From: a bacterium 42_11
Lineage (GTDB): Bacteria; Synergistota; GBS-1
Length of the DNA stretch: 14,386 nucleotides
Assembly (NCBI GenBank): GCA_001508835.1
Contig: LGFB01000007.1
Coordinates: 1 to 14,386, forward strand
Direction: 5' to 3'
Every line of letters starts with the position of its first letter. Position 1 is the stretch's first letter. This document shows, piece after piece, positions 1 through 8,240 of the stretch. Position numbers and translations under genes: made by a program. Below the pieces are notes generated by a model, which saw only the letters and a list, made by a program, of their open reading frames with translations, was not told the origin of the DNA and made no database searches.

Positions 1-2
1 AG

Positions 3-38
3 AATAATGCTTTTCTTGGCTATGGAGCCTTCGCTTGA
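3..38 (+). CDS. Possible 3' end of an upstream gene (partial)
   Basis: Read in frame 3, the first bases encode NNAFLGYGAFA followed by TGA. A hairpin with a run of six T follows 14 bases after this stop, as expected behind the last gene of a transcript. Eleven residues are too few to name a family. The other forward frames are less attractive: one stops at position 7 and the other runs on through the hairpin into rpsT antisense. This is an inference from the terminator position, not a recognised protein. Confidence 0.25.
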   Translation, partial: NNAFLGYGAFA

Positions 39-51
39 GGATCTTATATTG

Positions 52-72
52 AAGGGGATGCATCCCTTTTTT
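52..72 (+). terminator. Probable rho-independent terminator of the upstream + strand gene
   Basis: The arms AAGGGGA and TCCCTTT pair (one G-U) around a TGCA loop and run into six T at 67-72. The core GGGATGCATCCC is a perfect palindrome. The stem is short, so strength is uncertain, but its place directly after a stop codon supports the call. Confidence 0.45.
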
Positions 73-84
73 GCAAGCAAGATC

Positions 85-110
85 AAAAAAGGGGCATCTT
101 CTTATGCCCC
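85..110 (-). terminator. Second, distal terminator downstream of rpsT
   Basis: On the minus strand GGGGCAT, a six-base loop and ATGCCCC form a perfect 7-bp stem followed directly by six T (complement of 85-90). It lies about 80 bases beyond the first rpsT terminator and could be a back-up stop or end a separate short transcript. Confidence 0.65.
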
Positions 111-164
111 CTTAGATCTTTCTATTTCCTATGAGAGACTGTCTCTCGTTGATGACCGAATTAA

Positions 165-213
165 AAAAGGTAGGGGAAACCCCTATGACTTGATTATATG
201 GGCGGTTTCCCCT
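165..213 (-). terminator. rpsT terminator
   Basis: The minus strand just after the rpsT stop has AGGGGAAACC (complement of 204-213) pairing perfectly over 10 bp with GGTTTCCCCT (complement of 172-181). Inner pairs such as CCCATAT with ATAGGGG can extend the stem. A run of six T (complement of 165-170) follows a few bases later. The placement directly behind S20 supports a rho-independent terminator. Confidence 0.65.
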
Positions 214-217
214 CTCT

Positions 218-514
218 TTATGGAGAAGAAGGAGCTTCGGAAACGAGAGCCGCTTTAAGCTGGTTTATTTTCCTTGCGAGGCGAGACTTTTTACGTGCAC
301 CATTGTTTCTATGTAGCACTCCCTTTCTGACCGCCTTATCTATGATGGAGGTAGCTTGGCTAAAAAGTTGCTCAGCGAGTTCCAAGTTCTTAGCTTCGAT
401 GGCAGCTAAAACCTTTTTAATTTCCGTTTTAACTCTGGTTTTCCAAAACCTATTATACATCCGGTTTCTTTCAGAAACCCTTAGTTTTTTAGCGGCAGAT
501 TTAGTGTTTGGCAA
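218..514 (-). CDS. rpsT: Small ribosomal subunit protein S20
   Basis: 98-residue, very basic protein that binds 16S rRNA in the small subunit. The start MPNTKSAAKKLRVSERNRMYN is the hallmark S20 N-terminus, and the rest is the Lys/Arg/Ala-rich helical bundle, including the KGVLHRNNGARKKSRLARKIN stretch. It is slightly longer than the usual 85-90 residues because of a tail ending SEAPSSP. The start codon is TTG (complement of 512-514), chosen because the protein begins correctly there and a GGGAGGTG ribosome site lies just upstream. E. coli rpsT also starts with UUG, where the weak start takes part in autoregulation (established knowledge); similar control here is inference. It is transcribed away from the kinase gene and ends in tandem terminators. 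Confidence 0.97.
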   Translation of the reverse strand: MPNTKSAAKKLRVSERNRMYNRFWKTRVKTEIKKVLAAIEAKNLELAEQLFSQATSIIDKAVRKGVLHRNNGARKKSRLARKINQLKAALVSEAPSSP

Positions 515-587
515 TTTCCTTTCACCTCCCTCTTTGCAACAAAGTTAATTCTATCACAGAAAGGGTTGTTTTAAAAGGGGGGTTTTT

Positions 588-1748
588 ATGAAAGAAGATG
601 TTTTAGCTCTTCTTGTGGAGATCCAAGAGAGGGTTAGGAGTGTCTTAGAAAAAGCTTGTGGGGAAGTTCGCTCTATGTGGGAAAAGGCGAGAGAGGAACT
701 ACAAAGTCTTTATCTTAGAAGGGAAGAGCTTTCAGCTGAGATTAAGGTGGTTATAAAAGGCGTTGACAAAGCGCAAGAGGAGTTCGAAAAGGCCAAGCAA
801 TGGCTTGTGGAGGTTAGATCGGATTTTTCTAAGTACGGTGAAAGGGATATAAAAGAGGCTTACGCGTTGGTAGAAAAAAAACAAGTGGAGTTCGTAAAAT
901 TAAAGGAAACGGAGAAGGCTTTAAGAAGGGAGCGCGATTTAATAGATAGGAGAATAAAAGAACTCGAGGCCCTTGTTGGTAAGATAGATGACCTGTTTAA
1001 GAGAGTTAGGCTGGCTTTTGACCTCTTAAGCGGAAATATGGAGAGGGTTGAAAGAGAGCTACTTGAATTGAAGGGAAGGGCTGAAATGGCACCCCTCTTG
1101 GTTCAGGTCCTTGAAAAAGAGAGGAGAAGAATTGCAAGAGAGGTTCATGATGGTCCTGCTCAATACATTGCGAACGCTGCCTTTAGGCTGGATGTCTGTG
1201 AGAAGTTTATTAAAAGTGGGGATATAAGAAAGGCTCTTGGGGAGATAGAGGAGCTTAGGGAAATCCTTAAGACTAATCTTTCCGATATCAGAAGGTTTAT
1301 AAGCGACCTTCGTCCAATGATCCTTGAAGATTTAGGACTCATACCTGCTTTAGAGAAATATATAGAGGATTGGAGTAAGTTTTCAGGCATAGAGGTCGAT
1401 TTTAAGGTCTTAGGGGATGGGGAGATAGAGAGAAGAGAAATAGAGGTGGCTCTTTTTAGGATCATTCAAGAGGCATTAAGTAACGTTTATAAGCATGCGC
1501 AGGCCTCTTCCGTCAAGATAATCCTTGAAGTTGGAGATGAGTTTGTGTCTCTCTTGGTTCAGGATGATGGGATTGGTTTTGATCTTAAGGAGGTTAAACA
1601 GCTCAGCGCAGAAAAGGGTTCCTTAGGTATATTTAGCATGGAGGAGAGGGCGAGGGCGTTGAACGGCTCTTTTAAAATATTTTCCCAAAAGGGAAAGGGG
1701 ACGAAGATAATGGTAAGGATACCACAGGGAGTGGAGCTTGATGATTAG
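588..1748 (+). CDS. Soluble DegS-like sensor histidine kinase (HisKA_3 / HATPase)
   Basis: 386-residue cytoplasmic sensor kinase with no membrane segment or signal peptide. Residues 1-170 are a charged, heptad-like coiled coil acting as the presumed input domain. The HisKA_3 dimerisation domain follows, with the H-box ERRRIAREVHDGPAQ and predicted phospho-acceptor His187. The HATPase domain has an N-box at IIQEALSNVYKHAQ (Asn299), the DDGIGF box at 326-331 and a GSLGIFSMEERA G2 box. Bacillus DegS has nearly the same length and layout (coiled-coil input, soluble), so DegS-like is the best description; the signal is unknown. ATG at 588 follows AAAAGGGGGG. The next gene overlaps its last 8 bases, so the pair is translationally coupled, and the regulator is its evident partner. 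Confidence 0.93.
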   Translation: MKEDVLALLVEIQERVRSVLEKACGEVRSMWEKAREELQSLYLRREELSAEIKVVIKGVDKAQEEFEKAKQWLVEVRSDFSKYGERDIKEAYALVEKKQVEFVKLKETEKALRRERDLIDRRIKELEALVGKIDDLFKRVRLAFDLLSGNMERVERELLELKGRAEMAPLLVQVLEKERRRIAREVHDGPAQYIANAAFRLDVCEKFIKSGDIRKALGEIEELREILKTNLSDIRRFISDLRPMILEDLGLIPALEKYIEDWSKFSGIEVDFKVLGDGEIERREIEVALFRIIQEALSNVYKHAQASSVKIILEVGDEFVSLLVQDDGIGFDLKEVKQLSAEKGSLGIFSMEERARALNGSFKIFSQKGKGTKIMVRIPQGVELDD

Positions 1749-2346
1749 AGTGATGCTCGTTGATGACCATCTTATCTTGAGGGACGGCTTAAGAAGACTT
1801 TTCGAAACCGAGGAGGATATAGAAGTTGTAGCTGATGCTTCTACGGGGGAGGAGGCCATACGTTTAGTCAGGGAGAGGGATGTGGATGTTGTGGTAATGG
1901 ATATATCCATGCCCGGTCTTGGAGGCATGAGGGCGATCAGAAAAATGAGGGAAATCAAGCCGGAGATTAAGATAGTGGTTCTTACCATGCATGATGATGA
2001 GCGATGTAGATTGGAAGCCCTTCATGCGGGAGCTTCGGCGTATTTGGTAAAGGATGTGGGGGCTAATGAGCTCTTGAGAACCGTTAAAAAGCTTTGTGGC
2101 TTATCGGGGGAAGATAGGGGGCTTCCCTCTTTTACCCGCCGTGAGAGAGAGGTTTTATCTTTGATGGTCAAAGGAAAGAAAAATAGGGAAATAGCTGAGG
2201 AATTAGGCTTGAAAGAAAAAACAGTTAGGAATTATGTGTCTAACATACTCCAAAAGCTTGGAGTAAAGGATAGGACTCAGGCTGTTATAATGGTTTTGAG
2301 GGAGGGGCTTAGCTTTGAAGAAGATAAGGGTGATCATAGCCGATGA
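1741..2346 (+). CDS. NarL/DegU-family response regulator (REC + LuxR-type HTH)
   Basis: 201-residue DNA-binding response regulator. The receiver domain (1-120) has the acidic pair Asp8/Asp9 in LVDDH, phospho-acceptor Asp54 in VVVMDISMPG, Thr82 in VVLTMHDD and Lys104 in YLVKD. A LuxR/FixJ helix-turn-helix follows from about residue 135, with TRREREVLSLMVKGKKNREI and the recognition region LKEKTVRNYVSNILQKL. All phosphotransfer residues are present. I chose ATG 1741 over TTG 1738 because the receiver fold begins directly with MIRVMLVDDH. It overlaps the kinase stop by 8 bases and the next gene by 32, so it belongs to a compact signalling operon. Its DNA targets cannot be seen here. Confidence 0.95.
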   Translation: MIRVMLVDDHLILRDGLRRLFETEEDIEVVADASTGEEAIRLVRERDVDVVVMDISMPGLGGMRAIRKMREIKPEIKIVVLTMHDDERCRLEALHAGASAYLVKDVGANELLRTVKKLCGLSGEDRGLPSFTRREREVLSLMVKGKKNREIAEELGLKEKTVRNYVSNILQKLGVKDRTQAVIMVLREGLSFEEDKGDHSR

Positions 2347-2689
2347 CATAGCGGATACAAGGAGAAACCTTAAAGTTATGCTTTCTTTCAGTGAAGAGAT
2401 TGAGGTTGTGGGGGAAGCAAAAGATGGTAAGGAAGTCTTAACTTTGATAGATAAGCTAAATCCCGATGTGGTAATTTTAGATATCAACATGCCACAGATG
2501 GATGGATTAAATGTTTTTAAGGCGATAGTGGGGAATTATCCCGATGTTAAAGTGATTGCCATATCTTTTCAGGATGATAAGGGATATAAGAGGATACTCG
2601 AAAGGATGGGAATTTCTTGTTATCTTGTTAAGCCCTTTTCCATTTCTCAGTTAATTGAAGCGGTTAGGAAGGCTTTTGGTGAGAGGTGA
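2315..2689 (+). CDS. Stand-alone receiver (CheY-like) protein
   Basis: 124-residue protein made only of a receiver domain, with no output domain. The acidic pair Asp10/Asp11 (IIADD), phospho-acceptor Asp56 (VVILDINMPQMDG), Ser84 in place of the common Thr, and Lys106 (YLVKPFS) are all present, so it should be phosphorylatable. It starts with TTG. The start is supported by GGGAGGGG seven bases upstream and by the exact receiver N-terminus KKIRVIIADD. The gene begins 32 bases inside the upstream regulator, in another frame. Lying behind a kinase and DNA-binding regulator, it may act as a phosphate sink, a second output or an allosteric partner (inference). A chemotaxis role is not supported, as no che or flagellar gene is nearby. 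Confidence 0.9.
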   Translation: MKKIRVIIADDIADTRRNLKVMLSFSEEIEVVGEAKDGKEVLTLIDKLNPDVVILDINMPQMDGLNVFKAIVGNYPDVKVIAISFQDDKGYKRILERMGISCYLVKPFSISQLIEAVRKAFGER

Positions 2690-2695
2690 GAAACG

Positions 2696-3700
2696 TTGCT
2701 CATTTTAGGTATAGAAACGTCATGTGACGAAACTTCTGTTGCCTTGGTTGAGGATGGGCGTAAAATAGTGAAAAACTTGGTTTTTTCTCAAGTTAAGGAC
2801 CACGCTCCTTACGGAGGGGTTGTTCCTGAAATAGCTTCAAGAAAGCATTTGGAAACGCTCCTTCCTTTGATAGATGAAGTAGTTTCGGAAGTTAACCTCG
2901 AGGACATAGGTGGGATAGCTGTCACTGTAGGCCCCGGGCTAATAGGCTCTCTCGTTATTGGACTGATGTTTGCTAAGACGCTTTCTTGGATTTGGAAAAA
3001 GCCCCTTTTGGGTGTTAATCATCTTGAAGCCCATGTGTATGCTCTCTTTCTTGAATATGAAGGGATTGTTCCGCCCCTTTTGTGTCTTCTCGTTTCAGGT
3101 GGTCATACCGAGCTTTTTTTATTTAAAGACCATGGAAGTTTTGAGATGCTTGGTGAAACGAGAGATGATGCTGCTGGAGAAGCCTTCGATAAGGTTGCAA
3201 GGCTTTTAGGGTTGCCTTATCCGGGTGGACCGGCAATTGATGAAGTTTCGAAAAGGGGAAACCCTTATTTTGCTGAATTCCCATATCCTCTGGAGGACGT
3301 CTTAGACTTTAGCTTTAGTGGGATCAAAACAGCAGTTAGACATTTTTGGGAGCGGAATAAGCATAAAGTAAAAGTTGAGGACGTTGCTGCAAGCTTTCAA
3401 AGAAAGGTCGTTGAAATTTTACTAGATAAGCTTAGGAAAGCTTCTTCCTTAAAGGGGATTAATAAGGTTGCTTTGGCTGGTGGAGTTGTAGCAAATAGCT
3501 TTTTGAGGGAAAAACTTAAGGAGCTTCAAGCAGAAGGTTTTGAAGTTTATTATCCTTCCTTACCTTTATGCACCGATAATGCAGCCATGGTTGCAGCAGC
3601 TGGATATCATGAGCTAAGAAGGGGGAGGATAGCTCCCTTAACCATAACAGCTTATCCAAATTTGAAGATAGGAGAAGATTTCTTGAGATTTTGTGGGTAA
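2696..3700 (+). CDS. tsaD: tRNA N6-threonylcarbamoyladenosine synthase catalytic subunit TsaD
   Basis: 334-residue member of the Kae1/TsaD/YgjD family. With TsaB, TsaE and TsaC it transfers threonylcarbamoyl to A37 of ANN-reading tRNAs. The diagnostic N-terminus LGIETSCDETSVA, metal ligands His109 and His113 in NHLEAH, nucleotide-binding VSGGHTEL, LPYPGGPAID, FSFSGIKTA, LAGGVVANS and metal ligand Asp294 in CTDNAAM are all intact. The length is normal for the family. It starts with TTG six bases after the stop of the receiver gene, with GAGAGGTGAG overlapping that stop as ribosome site. It is therefore probably cotranscribed with the two-component genes, an unusual partner for a tRNA modification enzyme. 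No clear terminator separates it from the heat-shock promoter region. Confidence 0.97.
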   Translation: MLILGIETSCDETSVALVEDGRKIVKNLVFSQVKDHAPYGGVVPEIASRKHLETLLPLIDEVVSEVNLEDIGGIAVTVGPGLIGSLVIGLMFAKTLSWIWKKPLLGVNHLEAHVYALFLEYEGIVPPLLCLLVSGGHTELFLFKDHGSFEMLGETRDDAAGEAFDKVARLLGLPYPGGPAIDEVSKRGNPYFAEFPYPLEDVLDFSFSGIKTAVRHFWERNKHKVKVEDVAASFQRKVVEILLDKLRKASSLKGINKVALAGGVVANSFLREKLKELQAEGFEVYYPSLPLCTDNAAMVAAAGYHELRRGRIAPLTITAYPNLKIGEDFLRFCG

Positions 3701-3757
3701 ATGTTTGTAAAATGGTGTTTTTTAGCCTAATCCCCTCACTTTTTGCTTATATCTTTC

Positions 3758-3787
3758 TTTGCTTTGCTGGTTAATTTTACTTATTAT
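3758..3787 (+). promoter_or_regulatory. Candidate groESL promoter
   Basis: TTTGCT (3758-3763) and TATTAT (3782-3787) are 18 bases apart and lie just upstream of the CIRCE operator, where the sigma-70-type promoter of a CIRCE operon usually sits. The region is AT-rich and other alignments are possible, so the exact boxes are uncertain. Confidence 0.4.
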
Positions 3788-3798
3788 TTTAATCGCCG

Positions 3799-3825
3799 TT
3801 AGCACTCCTCGCTAATGAGTGCTAA
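3799..3825 (+). promoter_or_regulatory. CIRCE operator (HrcA binding site)
   Basis: TTAGCACTC, nine spacer bases and GAGTGCTAA form a perfect match to the CIRCE inverted repeat. It lies 25 bases before the groES start codon. HrcA binds CIRCE to repress groESL, with GroEL helping HrcA fold (established). So the chromosome should carry hrcA, which is not in this window. Confidence 0.98.
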
Positions 3826-3849
3826 TAATAAGGAAGGGGGGATGTGATA

Positions 3850-4140
3850 ATGAAGCTTCGTCCGCTTGGCGACAGAGTAGTTGTAAAAGTTTTAGAGACA
3901 GAAGAAAAAACCAAAAGTGGCATAGTTCTTCCTGATACCGCAAAGGAAAAGCCTCAGCAGGGAGAGGTTATAGCCGTTGGAACGGGAAGGATATTGGATA
4001 ACGGTCAGAAGGTTCCTTTGGAGGTTAAGGTGGGAGATAAGGTTATCTTCTCCAAATATGCGGGTACGGAGGTTAAGGTAGAAGGCGGGGAGTACTTAAT
4101 TTTGAGTGAAAGAGATATTTTAGCCGTAGTTGAAGGATAA
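3850..4140 (+). CDS. groES: Co-chaperonin GroES (Hsp10)
   Basis: 96-residue co-chaperonin forming the heptameric lid of the GroEL folding chamber in the cytoplasm. [13 protein letters not shown] is the standard N-terminus. The mobile loop follows at about residues 16-33 ([18 protein letters not shown]), then [23 protein letters not shown] and the C-terminal [13 protein letters not shown]. The length is typical. A GTG at 3844 could extend it by two residues, but it lies too close to the ribosome site AAGGAAGGGGGG (3830-3841), while ATG 3850 has normal spacing and gives the canonical start. It is first in an operon with groEL 14 bases downstream, under CIRCE control. Confidence 0.98.
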   Translation: MKLRPLGDRVVVKVLETEEKTKSGIVLPDTAKEKPQQGEVIAVGTGRILDNGQKVPLEVKVGDKVIFSKYAGTEVKVEGGEYLILSERDILAVVEG

Positions 4141-4148
4141 GGGGGTGA

Positions 4149-5771
<1,623 letters not shown>

Positions 5772-5777
5772 GGGATG

Positions 5778-5820
5778 AAATATAAAAGCCCCTGGGAACT
5801 CCCCAGGGGCTTTTATATTT
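5778..5820. terminator. Bidirectional terminator between groEL and the convergent TPR gene
   Basis: A perfect inverted repeat has its GC-rich core AAAAGCCCCTGGG (5784-5796) pairing with 5802-5814 around a five-base loop. The pairing continues through the AT-rich flanks to 19 bp. T-rich flanks on both strands let it end groESL from one side and the CsgG/FlgT-like operon, whose last stop is at 5823, from the other. Confidence 0.92.
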
Positions 5821-5822
5821 AT

Positions 5823-7190
5823 CTATTCCACTATTTTTCTGACGTAATCCCCGCCGGCGATATCCTTACGAATCCATTGGGTTACCCTGCCGAAGGAGAG
5901 CCTTTCTCTTACCCGATCTATCTCTATATAGCCTATTATTATCTCATCGTAGCCTATTACCTCGTTTTTGGTTGGGTCTATTATGGGTCTTCCTCTTCTG
6001 AAGACGAAGAATCTATCCCCTTTGTTTACTCCCTTTTCGACTCCAGCGTTTATGACCACCCTTCCTTGGTTATCTATCCATGCTATCTGAGCAACGATAC
6101 CGCTTCTTTTTAACCAAGCGAGTTTTCTCTTCTCCTCTTCTATTTTTTCTATGTCAAGTCTTGAAGGGTGTATGGTCGGAGCCAAGCTCCAATATTGGAA
6201 TATTTTGTCCGTAACCTTCCTTGTGAGAGCTGCAAAAGCTGTTAAAAGTTCCGTTTGTGTGAAGTTCCCAATGGGCAAAAGGTCTGGAATAGTTTCGTTT
6301 AGTAGCCATGTCATGAAGTTGAGCGCTGTTCCCACCGCGATAATACCGCTGTCACCGCTTGCGAGCACGGGAACTTCTGTGTAAAAAAGTAAGGTTGTGA
6401 GCCTTCGGGATCTCACAGCTCTATATACTTCTTTGACGATTTCATCTATCCATATGTTTTGCTCCCATTTTATAGTTTTTGACAAAGGGTCTACTACTTT
6501 GATGTTAACAGCGAAATCTGCTTCTCTTAAGCCTACTTTTTCTCTTGAAGAGGAAAAAGAAACAAAGATGAGTAGATCTGCTTCTTCAGAGAGCTTCTTA
6601 ATGTCGTTGTCGAACAAGGTATTTGCCAGCACCTCGATAGTTTTGTATTTTAATAATCTGCTTCTTATTTCCCTTGCGATAGCTTCAGCGAAAGGTTCAA
6701 CCCTTCCTCCTTTTATACTTACTTCTTTGGTTTTGCCCAGTGTAGTTATGGTAATGCTGTTAAAGCTTTCATCTTTGGTGTCTTCATCTCTGGGTAGGCT
6801 TATTACGGCAATTTTTCTTGCTTCCGCGACAAGCTTTGGAGGAGATTCAGGTGGTGGACTTTCTATCTTCTTTTCTGCCTCCGTTAGTCTTTTACTGAGG
6901 GCTTTGTATTTCGGTTCTATGCTTAAAACTCTTTTGTAACATTCTTGAGCTGCTTCAAAATACCCTAATCTCTCATAGCACATTCCAAGCCAGAACCAGG
7001 CATCTGCCGAGTTGGGATACCTTTCAACGAGTTTCTTCAGAAACATTACCCCCTCTTCGTAATCCCCCGCTTCATATAGACTCTTTCCTTTTTCTACTTC
7101 CTGTTCAAGGTTTACCTGGGATAAGGCAATATTCTCTGTGAGCGCAAGAATCGCAAGAGAAATAAAAACTCCCATTATTAGCTTTTTCAA
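5823..7190 (-). CDS. Exported TPR protein with CsgG/FlgT-like domains
   Basis: 455-residue protein of unknown function. A signal peptide is visible (MKK, a hydrophobic stretch to about residue 18, likely cleavage after ALS at 24). Residues 27-100 hold about two TPR repeats (GKSLYEAGDYEEGVMFLKK; AWFWLGMCYERLGYFEAAQE), followed by a Pro-rich linker. The middle resembles periplasmic CsgG-type domains (EAIAREIRSRLLKYKTIEVL; EEADLLIFVSF). The C-terminus has a beta-rich domain with VVINAGVEKGVNKGDRFFVF, a pattern I associate with FlgT C-terminal domains. It starts with TTG after AGAAGGGGTG. The gap of 15 bases to the upstream gene, which ends in a similar domain, shows one operon. A role at the cell envelope is inferred from the export signal and TPRs. 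Family names come from pattern memory, not a search. Confidence 0.85.
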   Translation of the reverse strand: MKKLIMGVFISLAILALTENIALSQVNLEQEVEKGKSLYEAGDYEEGVMFLKKLVERYPNSADAWFWLGMCYERLGYFEAAQECYKRVLSIEPKYKALSKRLTEAEKKIESPPPESPPKLVAEARKIAVISLPRDEDTKDESFNSITITTLGKTKEVSIKGGRVEPFAEAIAREIRSRLLKYKTIEVLANTLFDNDIKKLSEEADLLIFVSFSSSREKVGLREADFAVNIKVVDPLSKTIKWEQNIWIDEIVKEVYRAVRSRRLTTLLFYTEVPVLASGDSGIIAVGTALNFMTWLLNETIPDLLPIGNFTQTELLTAFAALTRKVTDKIFQYWSLAPTIHPSRLDIEKIEEEKRKLAWLKRSGIVAQIAWIDNQGRVVINAGVEKGVNKGDRFFVFRRGRPIIDPTKNEVIGYDEIIIGYIEIDRVRERLSFGRVTQWIRKDIAGGDYVRKIVE

Positions 7191-7205
7191 GATTTTTCAC
7201 CCCTT

Positions 7206-8069
7206 CTATGGATAAAGAGGTCTTTCTACTATATCTCCTTCTTTGGGAGGTTCTGCTTCACTATCTCTTACTTTAACTATCTCCACAATCGCTTCATGCG
7301 GTTTAAGTTCTTTAACCTGTAGATCAAAAATGCGCTGAGGTATCAATACGACGGGCCTTTCAGGGTCTATTGTCTTAACGGTTTGTGCTCTTATAAGGTA
7401 AAGGGTGTCGTTTTTTCTCAGGCCATCTTCTTCTCCAAGGTTTATCAAAAACCTCTTTTCATCAAGGATGGCTATTATTCTTCCCCTTAAGGGTAGGCTT
7501 TTCGCTACCAAGGCTGCCCCCTTAAAAATCGCCTTTCTTAGGGCTCCTCCGAGTGCACCTTTTTCTACTTCTTTCCAGGTTTTTCTCTCTTTATCTTCAA
7601 GATATGGTAAAAATTGGTTATCCGTTGCCAGGATAACCTTTTCAAAGACTAACCTCTCCTCTTTTATATCGAACAGTTTTAACTCTAACTCAAGTAGAGC
7701 TTTCCAGTTAGTTCCAAGGGTGGCTCCTTTTCTTAAGATGCAGCTTAATATTCTTCCTTGAAGGATGAAGTCCATATCTTCGTATTTTTCATAAAGGTCT
7801 TCATCTTCCTTAAGGGAGGGTAATGCATATACCTTAAATCTGTTGAACCTTCTGAAATACCTTAACATCATCTTTGTTGCCTCTTCGCCCAAGACATCTC
7901 TAACTTCATACTTGTTGGGGTATATCTTGACGTCGCTTTCATTAATTATCGGGGTTATGCCAAGCTTTATAGGGAAATCGAGGAGTCTTTCTTCCAGGGC
8001 AGGGGTCGGTGTGTGGCTTTTCAGCAAAAGTATGACTACGATAATAAAGACCTTATAGATAAACTTCAT
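7206..8069 (-). CDS. Exported CsgG/FlgT-like protein
   Basis: 287-residue protein, not recognised as a named family. An N-terminal hydrophobic stretch (residues 4-17, then THTPTPA-like polar residues) is a probable signal peptide with cleavage near residue 25. The N-terminal half resembles CsgG-type periplasmic proteins (LGITPIINESD; FNRFKVYALPSL; DFILQGRI). After a helix (AIFKGAALVAKSLPL) comes a small beta domain with FLINLGEEDGLRKNDTLYLI, matching the closing domain of the next gene and of FlgT-like proteins. ATG at 8067-8069 has AAAGGAG about ten bases upstream. It is first in a two-gene minus-strand operon with its own extended -10 promoter. A transport, pilus or curli role cannot be read from two genes. 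Confidence 0.83.
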   Translation of the reverse strand: MKFIYKVFIIVVILLLKSHTPTPALEERLLDFPIKLGITPIINESDVKIYPNKYEVRDVLGEEATKMMLRYFRRFNRFKVYALPSLKEDEDLYEKYEDMDFILQGRILSCILRKGATLGTNWKALLELELKLFDIKEERLVFEKVILATDNQFLPYLEDKERKTWKEVEKGALGGALRKAIFKGAALVAKSLPLRGRIIAILDEKRFLINLGEEDGLRKNDTLYLIRAQTVKTIDPERPVVLIPQRIFDLQVKELKPHEAIVEIVKVRDSEAEPPKEGDIVERPLYP

Positions 8070-8115
8070 TTTGTAGAGGCTCCTTTCTTCGATTTGTTAA
8101 AAAGCCTTTTGCAAT

Positions 8116-8124
8116 ATTATAGCA
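8116..8124 (-). promoter_or_regulatory. Extended -10 promoter of the CsgG/FlgT-like operon
   Basis: On the minus strand TGCTATAAT (complement of 8116-8124) is a perfect extended -10 box, about 47 bases before the ATG at 8069. No good -35 box sits at the normal distance, which extended -10 promoters can tolerate. Confidence 0.6.
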
Positions 8125-8187
8125 GATTTGTATGGAGTTTCGTTGTTGCTATAAGTATGGGAATAAAATACACGAAATTTTATGGAG

Positions 8188-8196
8188 TGGTATAAT
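8188..8196 (+). promoter_or_regulatory. Extended -10 promoter of the CopZ-like/AGT/aldolase operon
   Basis: TGGTATAAT carries a perfect TATAAT with the TG extension, about 44 bases before the ATG at 8241. The -35 region is poor. A palindrome (AAAGCTT, AA, AAGCTTT at 8204-8219) lies right where transcription would begin and could be an operator or a short 5' hairpin. Confidence 0.6.
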
Positions 8197-8240
8197 GAAA
8201 AACAAAGCTTAAAAGCTTTTAATGTAAGGGGTGAAAAGGA

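Noticed and set aside
7..258. 83-codon + strand open frame starting at position 7
   Set aside because: It runs through three terminator hairpins and into the rpsT antisense strand, and its peptide has no recognisable pattern.
5775..6939. Forward open frames of 77-180 codons at 5775-6113, 6151-6384 and 6397-6939
   Set aside because: They are antisense to the signal-peptide/TPR gene, look low-complexity (Ser/Leu-rich) and lack ribosome sites.
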